This document shows, in pieces, positions 18,336 to 26,765 of a stretch of DNA of 64,000 bases (position 1 is the stretch's first letter; each line of letters begins with the position of its first letter). Location: the NCBI GenBank assembly GCA_947475445.1, contig CANJLC010000008.1, forward strand, positions 1 through 64,000, given 5' to 3'. Both the position numbers and the translations under genes were made by a program. The notes below the pieces were generated by a model, which was not told the origin of the DNA, did no database searches, and worked only from the letters and a program-made list of their open reading frames with translations. Source of the stretch: Alphaproteobacteria bacterium. Lineage in GTDB: Bacteria; Pseudomonadota; Alphaproteobacteria; Micropepsales; Micropepsaceae.

Positions 18336-18377
18336 AGTGCAGCATTGTTTCCGTTTGAAACGCGAGCCTTTTGCTGC
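18336..18377 (+). promoter_or_regulatory. TGC-type half-sites in the phaB leader
   Basis: The 104-base gap between phaA and phaB contains GTGCAGCATT (18337-18346) and TTGCTGCC (18371-18378), the same half-site words as in the phaR-phaA operator. A second PhaR site or a separate phaB promoter is possible, but the symmetry is imperfect. Confidence 0.3.
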
Positions 18378-18412
18378 CTTATTCGTTGCCAGAACAAAAG
18401 CGGGAAAAACAC

Positions 18413-19135
18413 ATGGCTCGGGTAGCAGTGGTTACAGGCGGAACGCGCGGCATCGGCGAAGCGATTTCCGTGGCGCTCAAGAATGCCGGCTACATCGTGG
18501 CGGCGAATTATGCCGGCAATGACGAACGCGCCAAGGCCTTCGAAGCCGCAACCGGCATCAGGACCTTCAAATGGGACGTATCGTCGTTCGACGATTGCGC
18601 CGCCGGCATGAAAAAGGTCGAGGCGGAACTGGGTCCGGTTGACGTGATCGTCAACAATGCCGGCATCACCCGCGACGCCACCATGAAGAAAATGAGCCGC
18701 ACCGCCTGGGATGAAGTGATCGATACCAATCTTGGCGGCTGCTACAACATGTGCAAGGCGGCCTGGGACGGCATGCTGGCGCGCGGCTTTGGCCGCATCG
18801 TCAATATCGGCTCCATCAACGGACAGGCCGGCCAGTATGGCCAGGTCAATTACGCCGCCGCCAAATCCGGCATCCATGGCTTCACCAAGGCGCTGGGCCA
18901 GGAAGGCGCCTCCAAGGGCATTACCGTCAACGCCATTGCGCCCGGTTACATCGATACGGACATGGTGGCCGCGGTCCCCCCCGAAGTGCTTGCAAAGATC
19001 GTGGCGCGCATTCCCGTGGGGCGCCTGGGCAAGGCGGATGAAATCGCCCGCGGTGTGTTGTTCCTGGTGGCGGACGAGGGCGGATTCATCACCGGCTCGA
19101 CCATGTCCATCAATGGCGGTCAGCACATGTATTGA
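18413..19135 (+). CDS. phaB: Acetoacetyl-CoA reductase (NADPH)
   Basis: 240 residues from the ATG at 18413, preceded by GGGAAAAA. This short-chain dehydrogenase reduces acetoacetyl-CoA to (R)-3-hydroxybutyryl-CoA, the PHB monomer. The Rossmann motif is GGTRGIG (9-15). NNAG is at 81-84, and catalytic S134, Y147 and K151 lie in NIGSINGQAGQYGQVNYAAAK. The pattern NGQxGQxGQxNY is diagnostic for PhaB among short-chain dehydrogenases. A large hairpin follows the stop, probably ending the phaAB transcript. Confidence 0.95.
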   Translation: MARVAVVTGGTRGIGEAISVALKNAGYIVAANYAGNDERAKAFEAATGIRTFKWDVSSFDDCAAGMKKVEAELGPVDVIVNNAGITRDATMKKMSRTAWDEVIDTNLGGCYNMCKAAWDGMLARGFGRIVNIGSINGQAGQYGQVNYAAAKSGIHGFTKALGQEGASKGITVNAIAPGYIDTDMVAAVPPEVLAKIVARIPVGRLGKADEIARGVLFLVADEGGFITGSTMSINGGQHMY

Positions 19136-19137
19136 AA

Positions 19138-19225
19138 GTGCTCACCATGGCCGGGCTTGACCCGGCCATCGAGCACTTCAATAACAGCGCGCATGGTTCT
19201 GGATGGGCGGCTCAAGGCCGCCCAT
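19138..19225. repeat. Two tandem hairpins between phaB and ccmA
   Basis: The first combines AAGTGCTC...GAGCACTT with ATGGCCGGG-cttga-CCCGGCCAT (about 19138-19176). The second is ATGGGCGGC (19203-19211) and GCCGCCCAT (19217-19225). GGCCGGGCTTGACCCGGCC-type hairpins are common dispersed repeats in alphaproteobacteria. The first may act as the phaAB terminator, although its T-tract is weak. Confidence 0.65.
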
Positions 19226-19238
19226 GGTGGTTGGAAGA

Positions 19239-19844
19239 ATGATTACGTCCCTCACCGCTGAAAAACTTGCCTGCGCGCGCGGGGATCGCATCCTGTTCGA
19301 AGGCCTGTCGTTTCGCGTAGAGGCAGGGCAGGCGCTGGCCGTGGAAGGGGCCAATGGCGCGGGCAAGACTTCGCTGCTGCGCCTGATCGCAGGTTTCCTC
19401 AGCCCCCGTGAAGGCCGCCTGCTTCTCAAGACGCCGGAAGGCGAAAGCAGCGACAGCGATGAGCGCGCCCAGGCCATCGGCTGGCTGGGCCATCATGATG
19501 GCCTCAAGCCGCAATTGACGGTTGGCGAGCAGCTAAAATCTTTTGCGCAGCTTTATCGCAGCACCCGCGATACCGATGCGGTGCTGGAGGAATTGGGCCT
19601 GGCGCGGCAAAAGGATTTCCCCTGCCGCTTTCTCTCGGCCGGCCAGAGGCGCCGCCTGGCGCTGGCGCGGCTGCTGGTCAGCGGCCGTCCCCTCTGGCTG
19701 CTCGACGAACCCTTCGCCGCCCTCGACAAGGACGGCCAGGCGCTGGTGGCGCGGCTGATGGCGCTGCATTGCGGCCAGGGCGGCCTTGTCATCGCCGCCA
19801 CCCATGAGCCGCTGGGCCTGTCCAACGCGAGCATCCGGCTATGA
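19239..19844 (+). CDS. ccmA: Heme exporter ATP-binding protein CcmA
   Basis: 201 residues from the ATG at 19239; an in-frame ATG at 19224 lies in the second hairpin and is less likely. Walker A is GANGAGKT (37-44), the ABC signature is LSAGQRRRLALARLL, Walker B is LWLLDEPF, and the switch histidine is in ATHE. CcmA powers the CcmABCD complex that releases heme-loaded CcmE during cytochrome c maturation. The length suits CcmA. It overlaps ccmB by four bases, starting a tightly packed operon. Confidence 0.95.
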   Translation: MITSLTAEKLACARGDRILFEGLSFRVEAGQALAVEGANGAGKTSLLRLIAGFLSPREGRLLLKTPEGESSDSDERAQAIGWLGHHDGLKPQLTVGEQLKSFAQLYRSTRDTDAVLEELGLARQKDFPCRFLSAGQRRRLALARLLVSGRPLWLLDEPFAALDKDGQALVARLMALHCGQGGLVIAATHEPLGLSNASIRL

Positions 19845-20509
19845 GCGCCTTCCGGGCCCTTCTGGGACGTGACCTGCGCCTGGCCGCACGCAGCGGCGGT
19901 GGTGCGGCCCTGGCGCTGGGCTTTTTTGCGCTGGTGGCGACGCTGGTGCCGCTGGGCATCGGACCGGATGTGAAAATTCTTGCCCGCATCGCGGGCGGCA
20001 TCCTGTGGGTTGCCGCTGTGCTGGCCGGTCTGCTGTCGCTGGACCGGCTGTTCCAGGGCGACTTCGAGGATGGCAGCCTCGATGTCATCGCGCTCTCGCC
20101 CCTTTCGCTGGAAAGCGTGGCGCTGGCGAAAATCCTGGCCCACTGGTTTTCGACCGGCCTGCCGCTAACCCTGATTTCGCCCCTGCTGGCCATTTTGTTC
20201 AACCTGCCGCCGGGCCCCACGCTGGTGCTGTTCATCTCCCTGCTGATCGGCACGCCTTCCGTCAGCGCGGTGGGCGCCATCGGCGCCAGCCTGACCCTGT
20301 CGCTCAAGCGCGGCGGCCTGATCCTGCCCCTGATCATCCTGCCGCTGCTCACCCCGGCGGTGATTTTCGGGGCTGGCTCGGTTGCCGCCCTGATGGACGG
20401 GATGCAACCGGGCGGCGGCCTGATCTTGCTGGCGGCTTTTGCCGCGGCCGCCTGCCTGCTAAGTCCTTTTGCCGCCGCCGCCGCCGTGCGGCTCAATCTG
20501 GGAGGCTAG
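19841..20509 (+). CDS. ccmB: Heme exporter permease CcmB
   Basis: 222 residues with about six membrane helices. The N-terminus (FRALLGRDLRLAARSGGG) and the segment LFQGDFEDGSLDVIALSP after the second helix are typical of CcmB. It forms the membrane part of the CcmAB transporter, which couples ATP hydrolysis to holo-CcmE release. It starts within the ccmA stop (ATGA), and ccmC follows after one base. Confidence 0.95.
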   Translation: MSAFRALLGRDLRLAARSGGGAALALGFFALVATLVPLGIGPDVKILARIAGGILWVAAVLAGLLSLDRLFQGDFEDGSLDVIALSPLSLESVALAKILAHWFSTGLPLTLISPLLAILFNLPPGPTLVLFISLLIGTPSVSAVGAIGASLTLSLKRGGLILPLIILPLLTPAVIFGAGSVAALMDGMQPGGGLILLAAFAAAACLLSPFAAAAAVRLNLGG

Positions 20510-20510
20510 G

Positions 20511-21221
20511 GTGCAGTTGCTGTTTCGCTATGCCAATCCCCACGCCTTCATGCGCCTGTCTGGCGCGCTTCTGCCCTTTACCGCCGCAGCCACCATTCTG
20601 CTGATCGCCATTGGCCTCTATTTAGGTTTCACGGTGCCGCCCGACTATCAGCAGGGCATGACCGTCACCATGATGTTCGTGCATGTGCCGGCCGCCACCA
20701 TGGCCGAGCTGGCCTATGGCGTGATCGCGGTGGCGTCCTTTTTCTCCCTTGTGTGGCGCCATCCTTTGTCCGATGTCGCGGCCCGCGCCGCGGCGCCCTA
20801 TGGCGCGCTGTTCACGGCGCTGGGTCTCATCACCGGATCGCTGTGGGGCCGGCCCATGTGGGGCACCTGGTGGCAATGGGATGGCCGTCTCACCAGCTTC
20901 CTGCTGCTGCTGTTTGTCTATCTGGGCTACATGGCCTTGTGGAACGCGATCGAGGATGAAACCCGCGCCGCGCGCGCCGCAGCCATCCTGGGCCTGGTCG
21001 GCGCGGTCAACATTCCCATCATCAAATTCTCCGTCGACTGGTGGACGACGCTGCACCAGGGCGAAAGCATCATCAGCGGCAAGCTTGCGCCGGTCTTCCT
21101 GTGGCCGCTGCTGGTGATGATGGCCGGATATGCGTTCCTCTTCGTCACGCTCTGGATGATCGCCATCCGCACGGAAATCCTCAGCCGCAAGGCGCGCACA
21201 TTGATGCTGGGGGGCCCATGA
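20511..21221 (+). CDS. ccmC: Heme handling protein CcmC
   Basis: 236 residues starting at a GTG with GGAGG five bases upstream; this site lies at the end of ccmB. The tryptophan-rich heme motif WGTWWQWDGRLTS near residue 120 defines the family, with about six membrane helices around it. CcmC loads heme onto CcmE in the periplasm. Its stop overlaps the ccmD start by four bases. Confidence 0.95.
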   Translation: MQLLFRYANPHAFMRLSGALLPFTAAATILLIAIGLYLGFTVPPDYQQGMTVTMMFVHVPAATMAELAYGVIAVASFFSLVWRHPLSDVAARAAAPYGALFTALGLITGSLWGRPMWGTWWQWDGRLTSFLLLLFVYLGYMALWNAIEDETRAARAAAILGLVGAVNIPIIKFSVDWWTTLHQGESIISGKLAPVFLWPLLVMMAGYAFLFVTLWMIAIRTEILSRKARTLMLGGP

Positions 21222-21370
21222 ATTTCTGGGACATGGGTGGCTATGCGGCCTATGTCTGGCCCGCCTATGGCGTCTCGGCGCTGGGCCTTGGCCTGGCCGT
21301 GCTTTGGACGCTGAAAGCCTATGGCGCCGCCAAGGCGCGGCTGAAGGCGCTGGAAGAGAGAAAGACATGA
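21218..21370 (+). CDS. ccmD: Heme exporter small subunit CcmD
   Basis: 50 residues: MNFWDMGGYAAYVWPAYG, a single membrane helix, then a basic tail (AKARLKALEERK). This is the normal form of CcmD, which stabilises CcmC-CcmE and helps release holo-CcmE. The gene overlaps ccmC upstream (ATGA) and ccmG downstream (ATGA). Confidence 0.92.
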   Translation: MNFWDMGGYAAYVWPAYGVSALGLGLAVLWTLKAYGAAKARLKALEERKT

Positions 21371-21915
21371 AGCGCCTGGTCTATGCCCTGCCGGTGGCGG
21401 CGTTCCTGGTGCTGGCCTTTTTCCTCTTCCGCAGCCTTGTCCTGCCGCCGCCCAGCGTTTTGCCGTCGGCCCTGATCGACAAGCCGGCCCCCGCCATCAC
21501 CATCGCAGCCATGGATGACGCCACGCCCGGCTTTACCAGCGCGGACCTGAAAAGCGGCCATGTCACGATTGTCAATTTCTTCTCCTCCTGGTGCGTGCCT
21601 TGCCGCATGGAGAATTTGCAATTGATGGTGCTGTCGAAAATGCCCGGCATGCACGTCTATGGCGTTGACTATGAAGAGCGCCAGGAAGGCGCGGGCCGCG
21701 CTTTCCTGAACGAGATGGGAAATCCCTTCAGCCATATTGTCGCCGACCCCCAGGGGGATGAGGGCCGCGAATGGGGCGTCTATGGCGTGCCGGAAACCTA
21801 TGTCGTGGACGGCAATGGCATTGTGCGTTTCAAGCTGGTCGGGGAACTGACCGCCCAGGCGATGAAAAACCAGCTCCTGCCGGCCATCGAAAAGGCCAAA
21901 AAGGCCTCTTCTTAA
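21367..21915 (+). CDS. ccmG: Thiol:disulfide interchange protein CcmG/DsbE
   Basis: 182 residues. One N-terminal membrane helix (LVYALPVAAFLVLAFFLF) anchors a periplasmic thioredoxin domain. The active site is WCVPC (C76, C79), with the conserved cis-proline in YGVPETYVVD. It reduces apocytochrome c or CcmH before heme attachment. The start overlaps ccmD by four bases. ccmE, ccmF and ccmH are not in the window and must lie elsewhere, as is common in alphaproteobacteria. Confidence 0.94.
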   Translation: MKRLVYALPVAAFLVLAFFLFRSLVLPPPSVLPSALIDKPAPAITIAAMDDATPGFTSADLKSGHVTIVNFFSSWCVPCRMENLQLMVLSKMPGMHVYGVDYEERQEGAGRAFLNEMGNPFSHIVADPQGDEGREWGVYGVPETYVVDGNGIVRFKLVGELTAQAMKNQLLPAIEKAKKASS

Positions 21916-21949
21916 GCCTTTGCTAACCCTGTTTTGCAAGGGTGGGCCC

Positions 21950-22180
21950 ATGCAGGTCAACGCCACACTTATTGCCGCCCAGCAGGCCGCCCGCGAGGCT
22001 CAGGCCCGCTTCCAGGCCGCCCATGTCGCTCCCAAAGCGCCTGCGGCCAGCTTCGCTGCTGCCCTGGACGATCTTTCTGCTCCGGCTGCGCCCAAACCCG
22101 CTGCTCCGGCGGCCAGGACGGCAACACAGAACCCCGCCCCGGCATCGCGCCTGGGTGCACTCCTCGACATCACGATCTAG
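21950..22180 (+). CDS. Small Ala/Pro-rich protein, unknown function
   Basis: 76 residues from the ATG at 21950 with AAGGGTGGG upstream. An N-terminal helix (ATLIAAQQAAREAQARFQAA) is followed by an alanine/proline-rich segment and a short end (SRLGALLDITI). No signal, helix pair or domain is recognised. ACCCT/AGGGT (21926-21943) could fold the ribosome-binding site into a weak hairpin. It follows ccmG by 34 bases but has no known Ccm role. The stop is one base from the convergent MarR gene. Confidence 0.5.
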   Translation: MQVNATLIAAQQAAREAQARFQAAHVAPKAPAASFAAALDDLSAPAAPKPAAPAARTATQNPAPASRLGALLDITI

Positions 22181-22181
22181 A

Positions 22182-22694
22182 TCAGGCGCGCTTGCCGCGC
22201 CGCGCGGCTTTCGCCGGCTTTGCCCCGCCATTGGCGGCGAAGCCTTCGCCGGCCTGCGCGATCTGCGCCAGCGAGCGGATGAATTTCTGGCGGTCCGGCA
22301 TGGGCAGGGCTTCCAGCAGCGCCCGCTCCGCCCGGTCCGAGGCATTGCGCGCCGAGCGCAGCGCCTTGCGGCCCGAGGGCGAGATCGCCACCGCATTGGC
22401 GCGCTGGTCTTCCTCGGTGCGCTCGCGCGAGAGCAGTCCCTTTTCCAGCATCCGGCGCACCATTTCCGCCAGGGTGGAGCGGTCGATGCCGGTGATGTCC
22501 ACCAGCACGGTCTGGCTGGCACCGTCATTATGTTCCAGCGCCGAGAGTAATGTGTATTGCTGCTTGGTCAGCTCGCGCGAACCGGATTCACGCGCATAGA
22601 GGTCGCCATAGAATTGCTGGCAGCGGCGAATAAGGTGTGACGGCGCTTCGGAGAGTTCAAACTCTCCATTGCTTTTCCGCCCCGCCTTGCTCAT
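22182..22694 (-). CDS. MarR-family transcriptional regulator
   Basis: 170 residues. The winged helix-turn-helix is clear: LTKQQYTLLSALEHNDGASQTVLVDITGIDRSTLAEMVRRMLEKGL, with the wing RERTEEDQRANAVAISPSGRKAL. Flanking helices would form the dimer interface. The C-terminus is a basic tail (KPAKAARRGKRA), which is unusual and might add DNA contacts. The ligand is unknown. An inverted repeat at 22756-22774 in its upstream region could be its own operator. No divergent target gene is adjacent. Confidence 0.88.
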   Translation of the reverse strand: MSKAGRKSNGEFELSEAPSHLIRRCQQFYGDLYARESGSRELTKQQYTLLSALEHNDGASQTVLVDITGIDRSTLAEMVRRMLEKGLLSRERTEEDQRANAVAISPSGRKALRSARNASDRAERALLEALPMPDRQKFIRSLAQIAQAGEGFAANGGAKPAKAARRGKRA

Positions 22695-23024
22695 TCACCA
22701 CCCCCAAATTTCCGGACGCGACATCCGGTGCGCAAAAAGCAAGACGGAAAAATCTTGTCCGGTTTTTCCGGACAGGGTCGCCACTAAACAGCAACCTTGG
22801 CCCCTGCGCCAGTCTTAAACGAGTTTTCCGCGCACAAGTCCATACGCAATAATGCGATACGCAATCCGTTCGCAACCGATCCCGTTCCTGCAATTTTTTT
22901 TTTGCAATTGCGCATCTGTGTCGGAAAGACACAACGTGTTGTATGCGCGCACGCTCCGCACATATCTGTTGCGGTTCAAGATGTTCCGTGGACAGAGGGT
23001 AGGGGCGGCCTGCCGAAAATTTCG
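22695..23024. other. 330-base intergenic region with inverted repeats
   Basis: No gene is supported. TGTCCGG (22756-22762) and CCGGACA (22768-22774), spaced by five T residues, form a symmetric site about 60 bases upstream of the MarR start. TGTGTC-GGAAA-GACACA (22917-22933) and a ten-T run near 22894-22903 are also present. The MarR promoter must lie here. Confidence 0.45.
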
Positions 23025-23582
23025 TCAGTCGGCGGGTTTTTCCGGCTCGCTGTGATGTTTCATCACAAAAGGCGTTTGCGCCAAAGCGAACAGGAATATC
23101 AACGGGATGATGCCCCACACCTTGAAATAGACCCAGCTGTCGAATGAGACATTGCGCCACACGCCCTCGTTGAGGACCGCAAGCGCGAGAAAGAAAATAC
23201 CCCAGCGCCAGGTCAGTTGCCGCCAGGCGCCATCGGCCATGTTGAAGGCCTCACCGAAAATAACCTTGATGTAGAGGCGCTTGAAGGCCAGCCCGCCCAG
23301 CAGCACGGCGCTGAAGAAACCGTAGAGCAGCGTGACCTTGATTTTCAGGAAGGACTGGTCGCGAAGATAAAGCGTCAGGCCGCCGAAAATCAGCACCATT
23401 GCCGCTGTGAAAAGCGACATCGCCGACAGGCGCTTTTCCAGCACGTAAGTCAGCGAGAGTGAACCCACCACTGCAACCATCAGGACGGTGGTCGCGGCAT
23501 AAACATTCAAAAGCTTGTAGGTGGCAAAAAACAGGACCAGCGGCCCCAAATCCAGCAACAGGCGGCGAAGTTGCGGGGTCAT
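23025..23582 (-). CDS. yciB: Inner-membrane septation protein, YciB/IspZ family
   Basis: 185 residues with about five or six membrane helices. The family pattern is present: LLLDLGPLVLFFATYKLLNVYAAT, then VTLLYGFFSAVLLGGLAFKRLYIK and GAWRQLTWRWGIFFLALAVLNEGVWR. YciB proteins act in cell envelope and septum formation in enterobacteria; the biochemical role is unsettled. The start overlaps the ftsY stop by four bases, placing it last in dapF-mtaB-ftsY-yciB. Confidence 0.92.
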   Translation of the reverse strand: MTPQLRRLLLDLGPLVLFFATYKLLNVYAATTVLMVAVVGSLSLTYVLEKRLSAMSLFTAAMVLIFGGLTLYLRDQSFLKIKVTLLYGFFSAVLLGGLAFKRLYIKVIFGEAFNMADGAWRQLTWRWGIFFLALAVLNEGVWRNVSFDSWVYFKVWGIIPLIFLFALAQTPFVMKHHSEPEKPAD

Positions 23583-24514
23583 GCCGCACCCGCCCCGGAT
23601 TCCACGCCCGTAAGCGCTTTGGCGAAATTTTCGGCATTGAACGGCATCAGATCATCCTCACCTTCGCCCACCCCGATAAAGTGGACGGGCAGTCCCGATT
23701 TCGCCGCCAGCGCCACCAATATGCCGCCCTTGGCGGTGCCGTCGAGCTTGGTCATGATCAGCCCGGTGAGCGGAACCGAGGCGCCAAAGGCTTCGACCTG
23801 TGAAATGGCGTTCTGGCCGGTGGTGGCGTCCAGTACCAGCAGCACCGCATGGGGGCTGCTTGCGTCCAGTTTCTTGATCACCCGGGCGATCTTCTCCAGT
23901 TCCGCCATCAGGTCACTCTTGTTCTGCAGCCGTCCGGCAGTGTCGATCAAAAGAACGTCGCTGCCGGCAAGGCGCGCCTTTTCCAGTGCCTCGAAGGCCA
24001 GCCCTGCGGCATCGCCGCCCGGCCTGGTGGCGACAAAATCGGCGCCGGCCCGCTTGGCCCACACGCCCAATTGCTCAATCGCGGCGGCGCGGAAGGTATC
24101 GCCCGCCGCCAGCATGACCTTGTGGCCCTCCAGTCCCAACCGGCGGGCCAGCTTGCCGATGGTGGTGGTCTTGCCGGTGCCGTTGACGCCGGCCACCAGG
24201 ATGACAAAGGGCTTCTTGCCGCCGTCAATCAGCAGCGGCTTTTCAATCTTGCGCAGCTGCGCTGCGATTTCGCCTGCCAGCAGGGCGCGCAATTCGCCGC
24301 CCTCTATTTCCGCGTCATAGCGGTTCCTGGCCACCGCCTGCGCCAGGGCATGGGCCTGGGCTGATCCCATGTCGCTGCGGATCAGGGTTTCCTCCAGCTC
24401 GGCGATGGTGGCGGCGTCCAGCTTTTTCTTGGTGAAAAAACCCGACAGCCCGGACGCGGACTTGGCCAAACCGCTTTTCAGGCGCGTGAACAGGCCCGGC
24501 TTGTCTTCACTCAT
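23579..24514 (-). CDS. ftsY: SRP receptor FtsY
   Basis: 311 residues: a short N-terminal extension, then the N and G domains. G1 is GVNGTGKT (109-116), the DTAGR box lies near 197, and TKLDGTAKGG near 255 gives nucleotide specificity and the closing motif. FtsY docks SRP-ribosome complexes at the membrane for co-translational insertion. The long acidic A domain of enterobacterial FtsY is absent, as usual in alphaproteobacteria. It overlaps mtaB upstream and yciB downstream by four bases each. Its partner gene ffh lies at 29 kb. Confidence 0.96.
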   Translation of the reverse strand: MSEDKPGLFTRLKSGLAKSASGLSGFFTKKKLDAATIAELEETLIRSDMGSAQAHALAQAVARNRYDAEIEGGELRALLAGEIAAQLRKIEKPLLIDGGKKPFVILVAGVNGTGKTTTIGKLARRLGLEGHKVMLAAGDTFRAAAIEQLGVWAKRAGADFVATRPGGDAAGLAFEALEKARLAGSDVLLIDTAGRLQNKSDLMAELEKIARVIKKLDASSPHAVLLVLDATTGQNAISQVEAFGASVPLTGLIMTKLDGTAKGGILVALAAKSGLPVHFIGVGEGEDDLMPFNAENFAKALTGVESGAGAA

Positions 24515-25830
24515 GGCGCGCCTACCAGATGGTCTACCGTGACCGCGGTGATGCGCACCGGGATGATGCTGCCGCGCAAGGGCCCAGCGCCGACACGGAC
24601 CGGGGCAAAGCAGGGGGTGTGGCCCTTGCCGCCTTTTTCCACCAGCACCTGCTGGATGCTGCCCGACAGTGATTGCAGATGCGCCGCCCGCACGGCCTCA
24701 CCCTTGGCCCGCAGGCGCGCCGCGCGTTCCCTGGCCAGGGCGCGGCCTTGCTGCGGCATGCGCGCCGCGGGGGTGCCGGCGCGCGGCGAAAAGGGAAAGA
24801 CATGCAGGCTGGAAAAGCCCGCCTCATCCACCAGCGCAACGCTATTTTCGAACATGGCCTCGCTTTCGGTGGGAAAGCCGGTGATGAAATCGGCGCTGAA
24901 CGCCGCACCGGGCCGCAAGCGGCGGACGCTTTCACAAAATGCGATCGTATCGGCGCGCGAATGGCGGCGCTTCATGCGCTTCAGGATGAGGTCATCGCCC
25001 GACTGGGCCGACAGGTGGAAATGCGGCATCAGCCTTTCTTCTTCGGCAATGGCGGCCAGCAGCGCCGCATCCGGCACGATGGAATCCAGCGAGGACAATC
25101 GCAATCTTTTGACCCCAGGCACCAGCTTTAAGATCTTCCGCACCAGCGCGCCCAGCGACGGCGCGCCGGGAAGGTCCTTGCCATAGGAAGAAATATCAAC
25201 GCCCGTCAGCACAATCTCGGCAAAGCCTTTTTCGCTCAGACGCCGCGCCTCGGCGACAATTTCCCCCATGCCGACGCTGCGCGAATTTCCCCGGCCATAG
25301 GGAATGATGCAGAACGTGCAGCGATGGTCGCAGCCATTCTGGATCTGCAGGAAGGCGCGGGTCTGGCCGTCGAAATGCTCCACCATCTGGGCGGCGGTTT
25401 CGCGCAAGGCCATGATGTCATTGACGCGCACCCGCTCGGACATGCCAAATGCGCCATAGCTTTCCGCCTTCAGCTTTTCCGCATTGCCCAGCACCTGGTC
25501 CACTTCCGGCATGGCGGCGTAAGTCTGCGGCTCACTTTGCGCGGCGCAGCCGGTGACGATGATGCGCAAGCCCGGGCGCGTCCGCCTGAGCCTGCGAATG
25601 GCCTGGCGCGATTGGCGAACCGCTTCGGCCGTCACGGCGCAGGTATTGACCACCACGGCCCCTTGCAGCTGCGCCTCGCCGGCGCGGGCCTTGATGGCTT
25701 CGCTCTCATAGGCATTGAGGCGGCAGCCGAAGGTCACAACTTCAACATTTTGGATGGTCGCATCGCCGGACGGAAAACCGGCGGCCGTTCGCACACTGTC
25801 GCTACGAACTCCTGGCGATGCTCCAGTCAT
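24511..25830 (-). CDS. mtaB: tRNA t6A37 methylthiotransferase MtaB
   Basis: 439 residues. An N-terminal MTTase domain (VEVVTFGCRLNAYESEA, C36) holds an Fe-S cluster. The radical-SAM motif CDHRCTFCIIPYGRG follows near residue 170, and a TRAM-like C-terminus ends the protein. MtaB adds a methylthio group to t6A at position 37 of ANN-decoding tRNAs. The reported start gives about 28 extra residues before the family N-terminus, but the ATG overlaps the dapF stop by four bases, which favours it. Confidence 0.92.
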   Translation of the reverse strand: MTGASPGVRSDSVRTAAGFPSGDATIQNVEVVTFGCRLNAYESEAIKARAGEAQLQGAVVVNTCAVTAEAVRQSRQAIRRLRRTRPGLRIIVTGCAAQSEPQTYAAMPEVDQVLGNAEKLKAESYGAFGMSERVRVNDIMALRETAAQMVEHFDGQTRAFLQIQNGCDHRCTFCIIPYGRGNSRSVGMGEIVAEARRLSEKGFAEIVLTGVDISSYGKDLPGAPSLGALVRKILKLVPGVKRLRLSSLDSIVPDAALLAAIAEEERLMPHFHLSAQSGDDLILKRMKRRHSRADTIAFCESVRRLRPGAAFSADFITGFPTESEAMFENSVALVDEAGFSSLHVFPFSPRAGTPAARMPQQGRALARERAARLRAKGEAVRAAHLQSLSGSIQQVLVEKGGKGHTPCFAPVRVGAGPLRGSIIPVRITAVTVDHLVGAP

Positions 25831-26654
25831 AATTTTTCCAGGTCAACTTCGCCGGTAAAGCTGGTGACGCCCGGCCCCGTCATCAGCACATGGCCGTCTT
25901 CCTCGCGCCATTCCAGTGTCAGGGGACCGCCATCCAGGATCAATTCCACCTTGCGCTCCACCAACCCCTTGCGGATGGCGGCCACGGCCGTGGCGGCGGC
26001 GCCGGTGCCGCAGGCCAGCGTAATGCCCACGCCGCGCTCCCACACCCGCATGCGGATGCGGCTGCGGTCCAGCACCTGGGCGAATTCGACATTGACCCGC
26101 TGCGGGAACAAGGGATGCTTTTCGATCAGGGGCCCGATATGGGCCACGGGCGCGCGCCCCGCATCGCCCACGAACAGAATGCAGTGCGGATTGCCCATGG
26201 AGGCGGCGCTGGCGGTGATGCTGCGGCCTTCCAGGTCGAACTGGAACTGGGTTGTATCCTTGTGCTCGGCCAGCGGCACGTCCTTCCAGTCCAGCCCCGG
26301 CGCGTCCATATCCACCATGACCAGCCCCTTGCCGGCGTCGCTGCACACCAGCGACCCGGCATTGCTGGCCAGCCGCACGCGGCCAAGGCCGCGCTCATCC
26401 ATCAAGAGCCGGGCGACACAGCGTGTGGCGTTGCCGCAGGCGCTCACTTCGCTGCCATCGGCATTGAAGAAGCGCAAAAGGGCGTCGGCGCTGGTGCCGC
26501 CGGGCAGGATCAGCACCACCGTGTCGCAGCCAATGCCGAAATGCCGGTCCGCCACCCGCTTGGCGCAATCGGGCGTCAGCGAAATGGCCTGCGTCCGCGC
26601 GTCAAAGACGGCGAAATCATTGCCCAGGCCTTGCATTTTGCGGAACGGAACCAT
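25827..26654 (-). CDS. dapF: Diaminopimelate epimerase
   Basis: 275 residues from the ATG at 26654, chosen because MVPFRKMQGLGNDFAVFD is the family N-terminus; the frame is open further upstream. The enzyme interconverts LL- and meso-diaminopimelate for lysine and peptidoglycan. The catalytic cysteines are C73 (ACGNATRC) and C215 (ACGTGAAA). The usual ERGxGET before the second cysteine reads ERGVGIT here, a small deviation. It is first in the overlapping operon with mtaB, ftsY and yciB, and divergent from the S9 peptidase gene. Confidence 0.95.
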   Translation of the reverse strand: MVPFRKMQGLGNDFAVFDARTQAISLTPDCAKRVADRHFGIGCDTVVLILPGGTSADALLRFFNADGSEVSACGNATRCVARLLMDERGLGRVRLASNAGSLVCSDAGKGLVMVDMDAPGLDWKDVPLAEHKDTTQFQFDLEGRSITASAASMGNPHCILFVGDAGRAPVAHIGPLIEKHPLFPQRVNVEFAQVLDRSRIRMRVWERGVGITLACGTGAAATAVAAIRKGLVERKVELILDGGPLTLEWREEDGHVLMTGPGVTSFTGEVDLEKL

Positions 26655-26765
26655 GCCGGGCCTTATATGGTGTTGTGGCGGGATTTGCCATTGCCAGCTT
26701 ATGCCAAATTCGCGCAAAGCTGCCCTTCCGTCTTGTCATGCTCGCCTTTTTGAGGAGCCTTCGCC

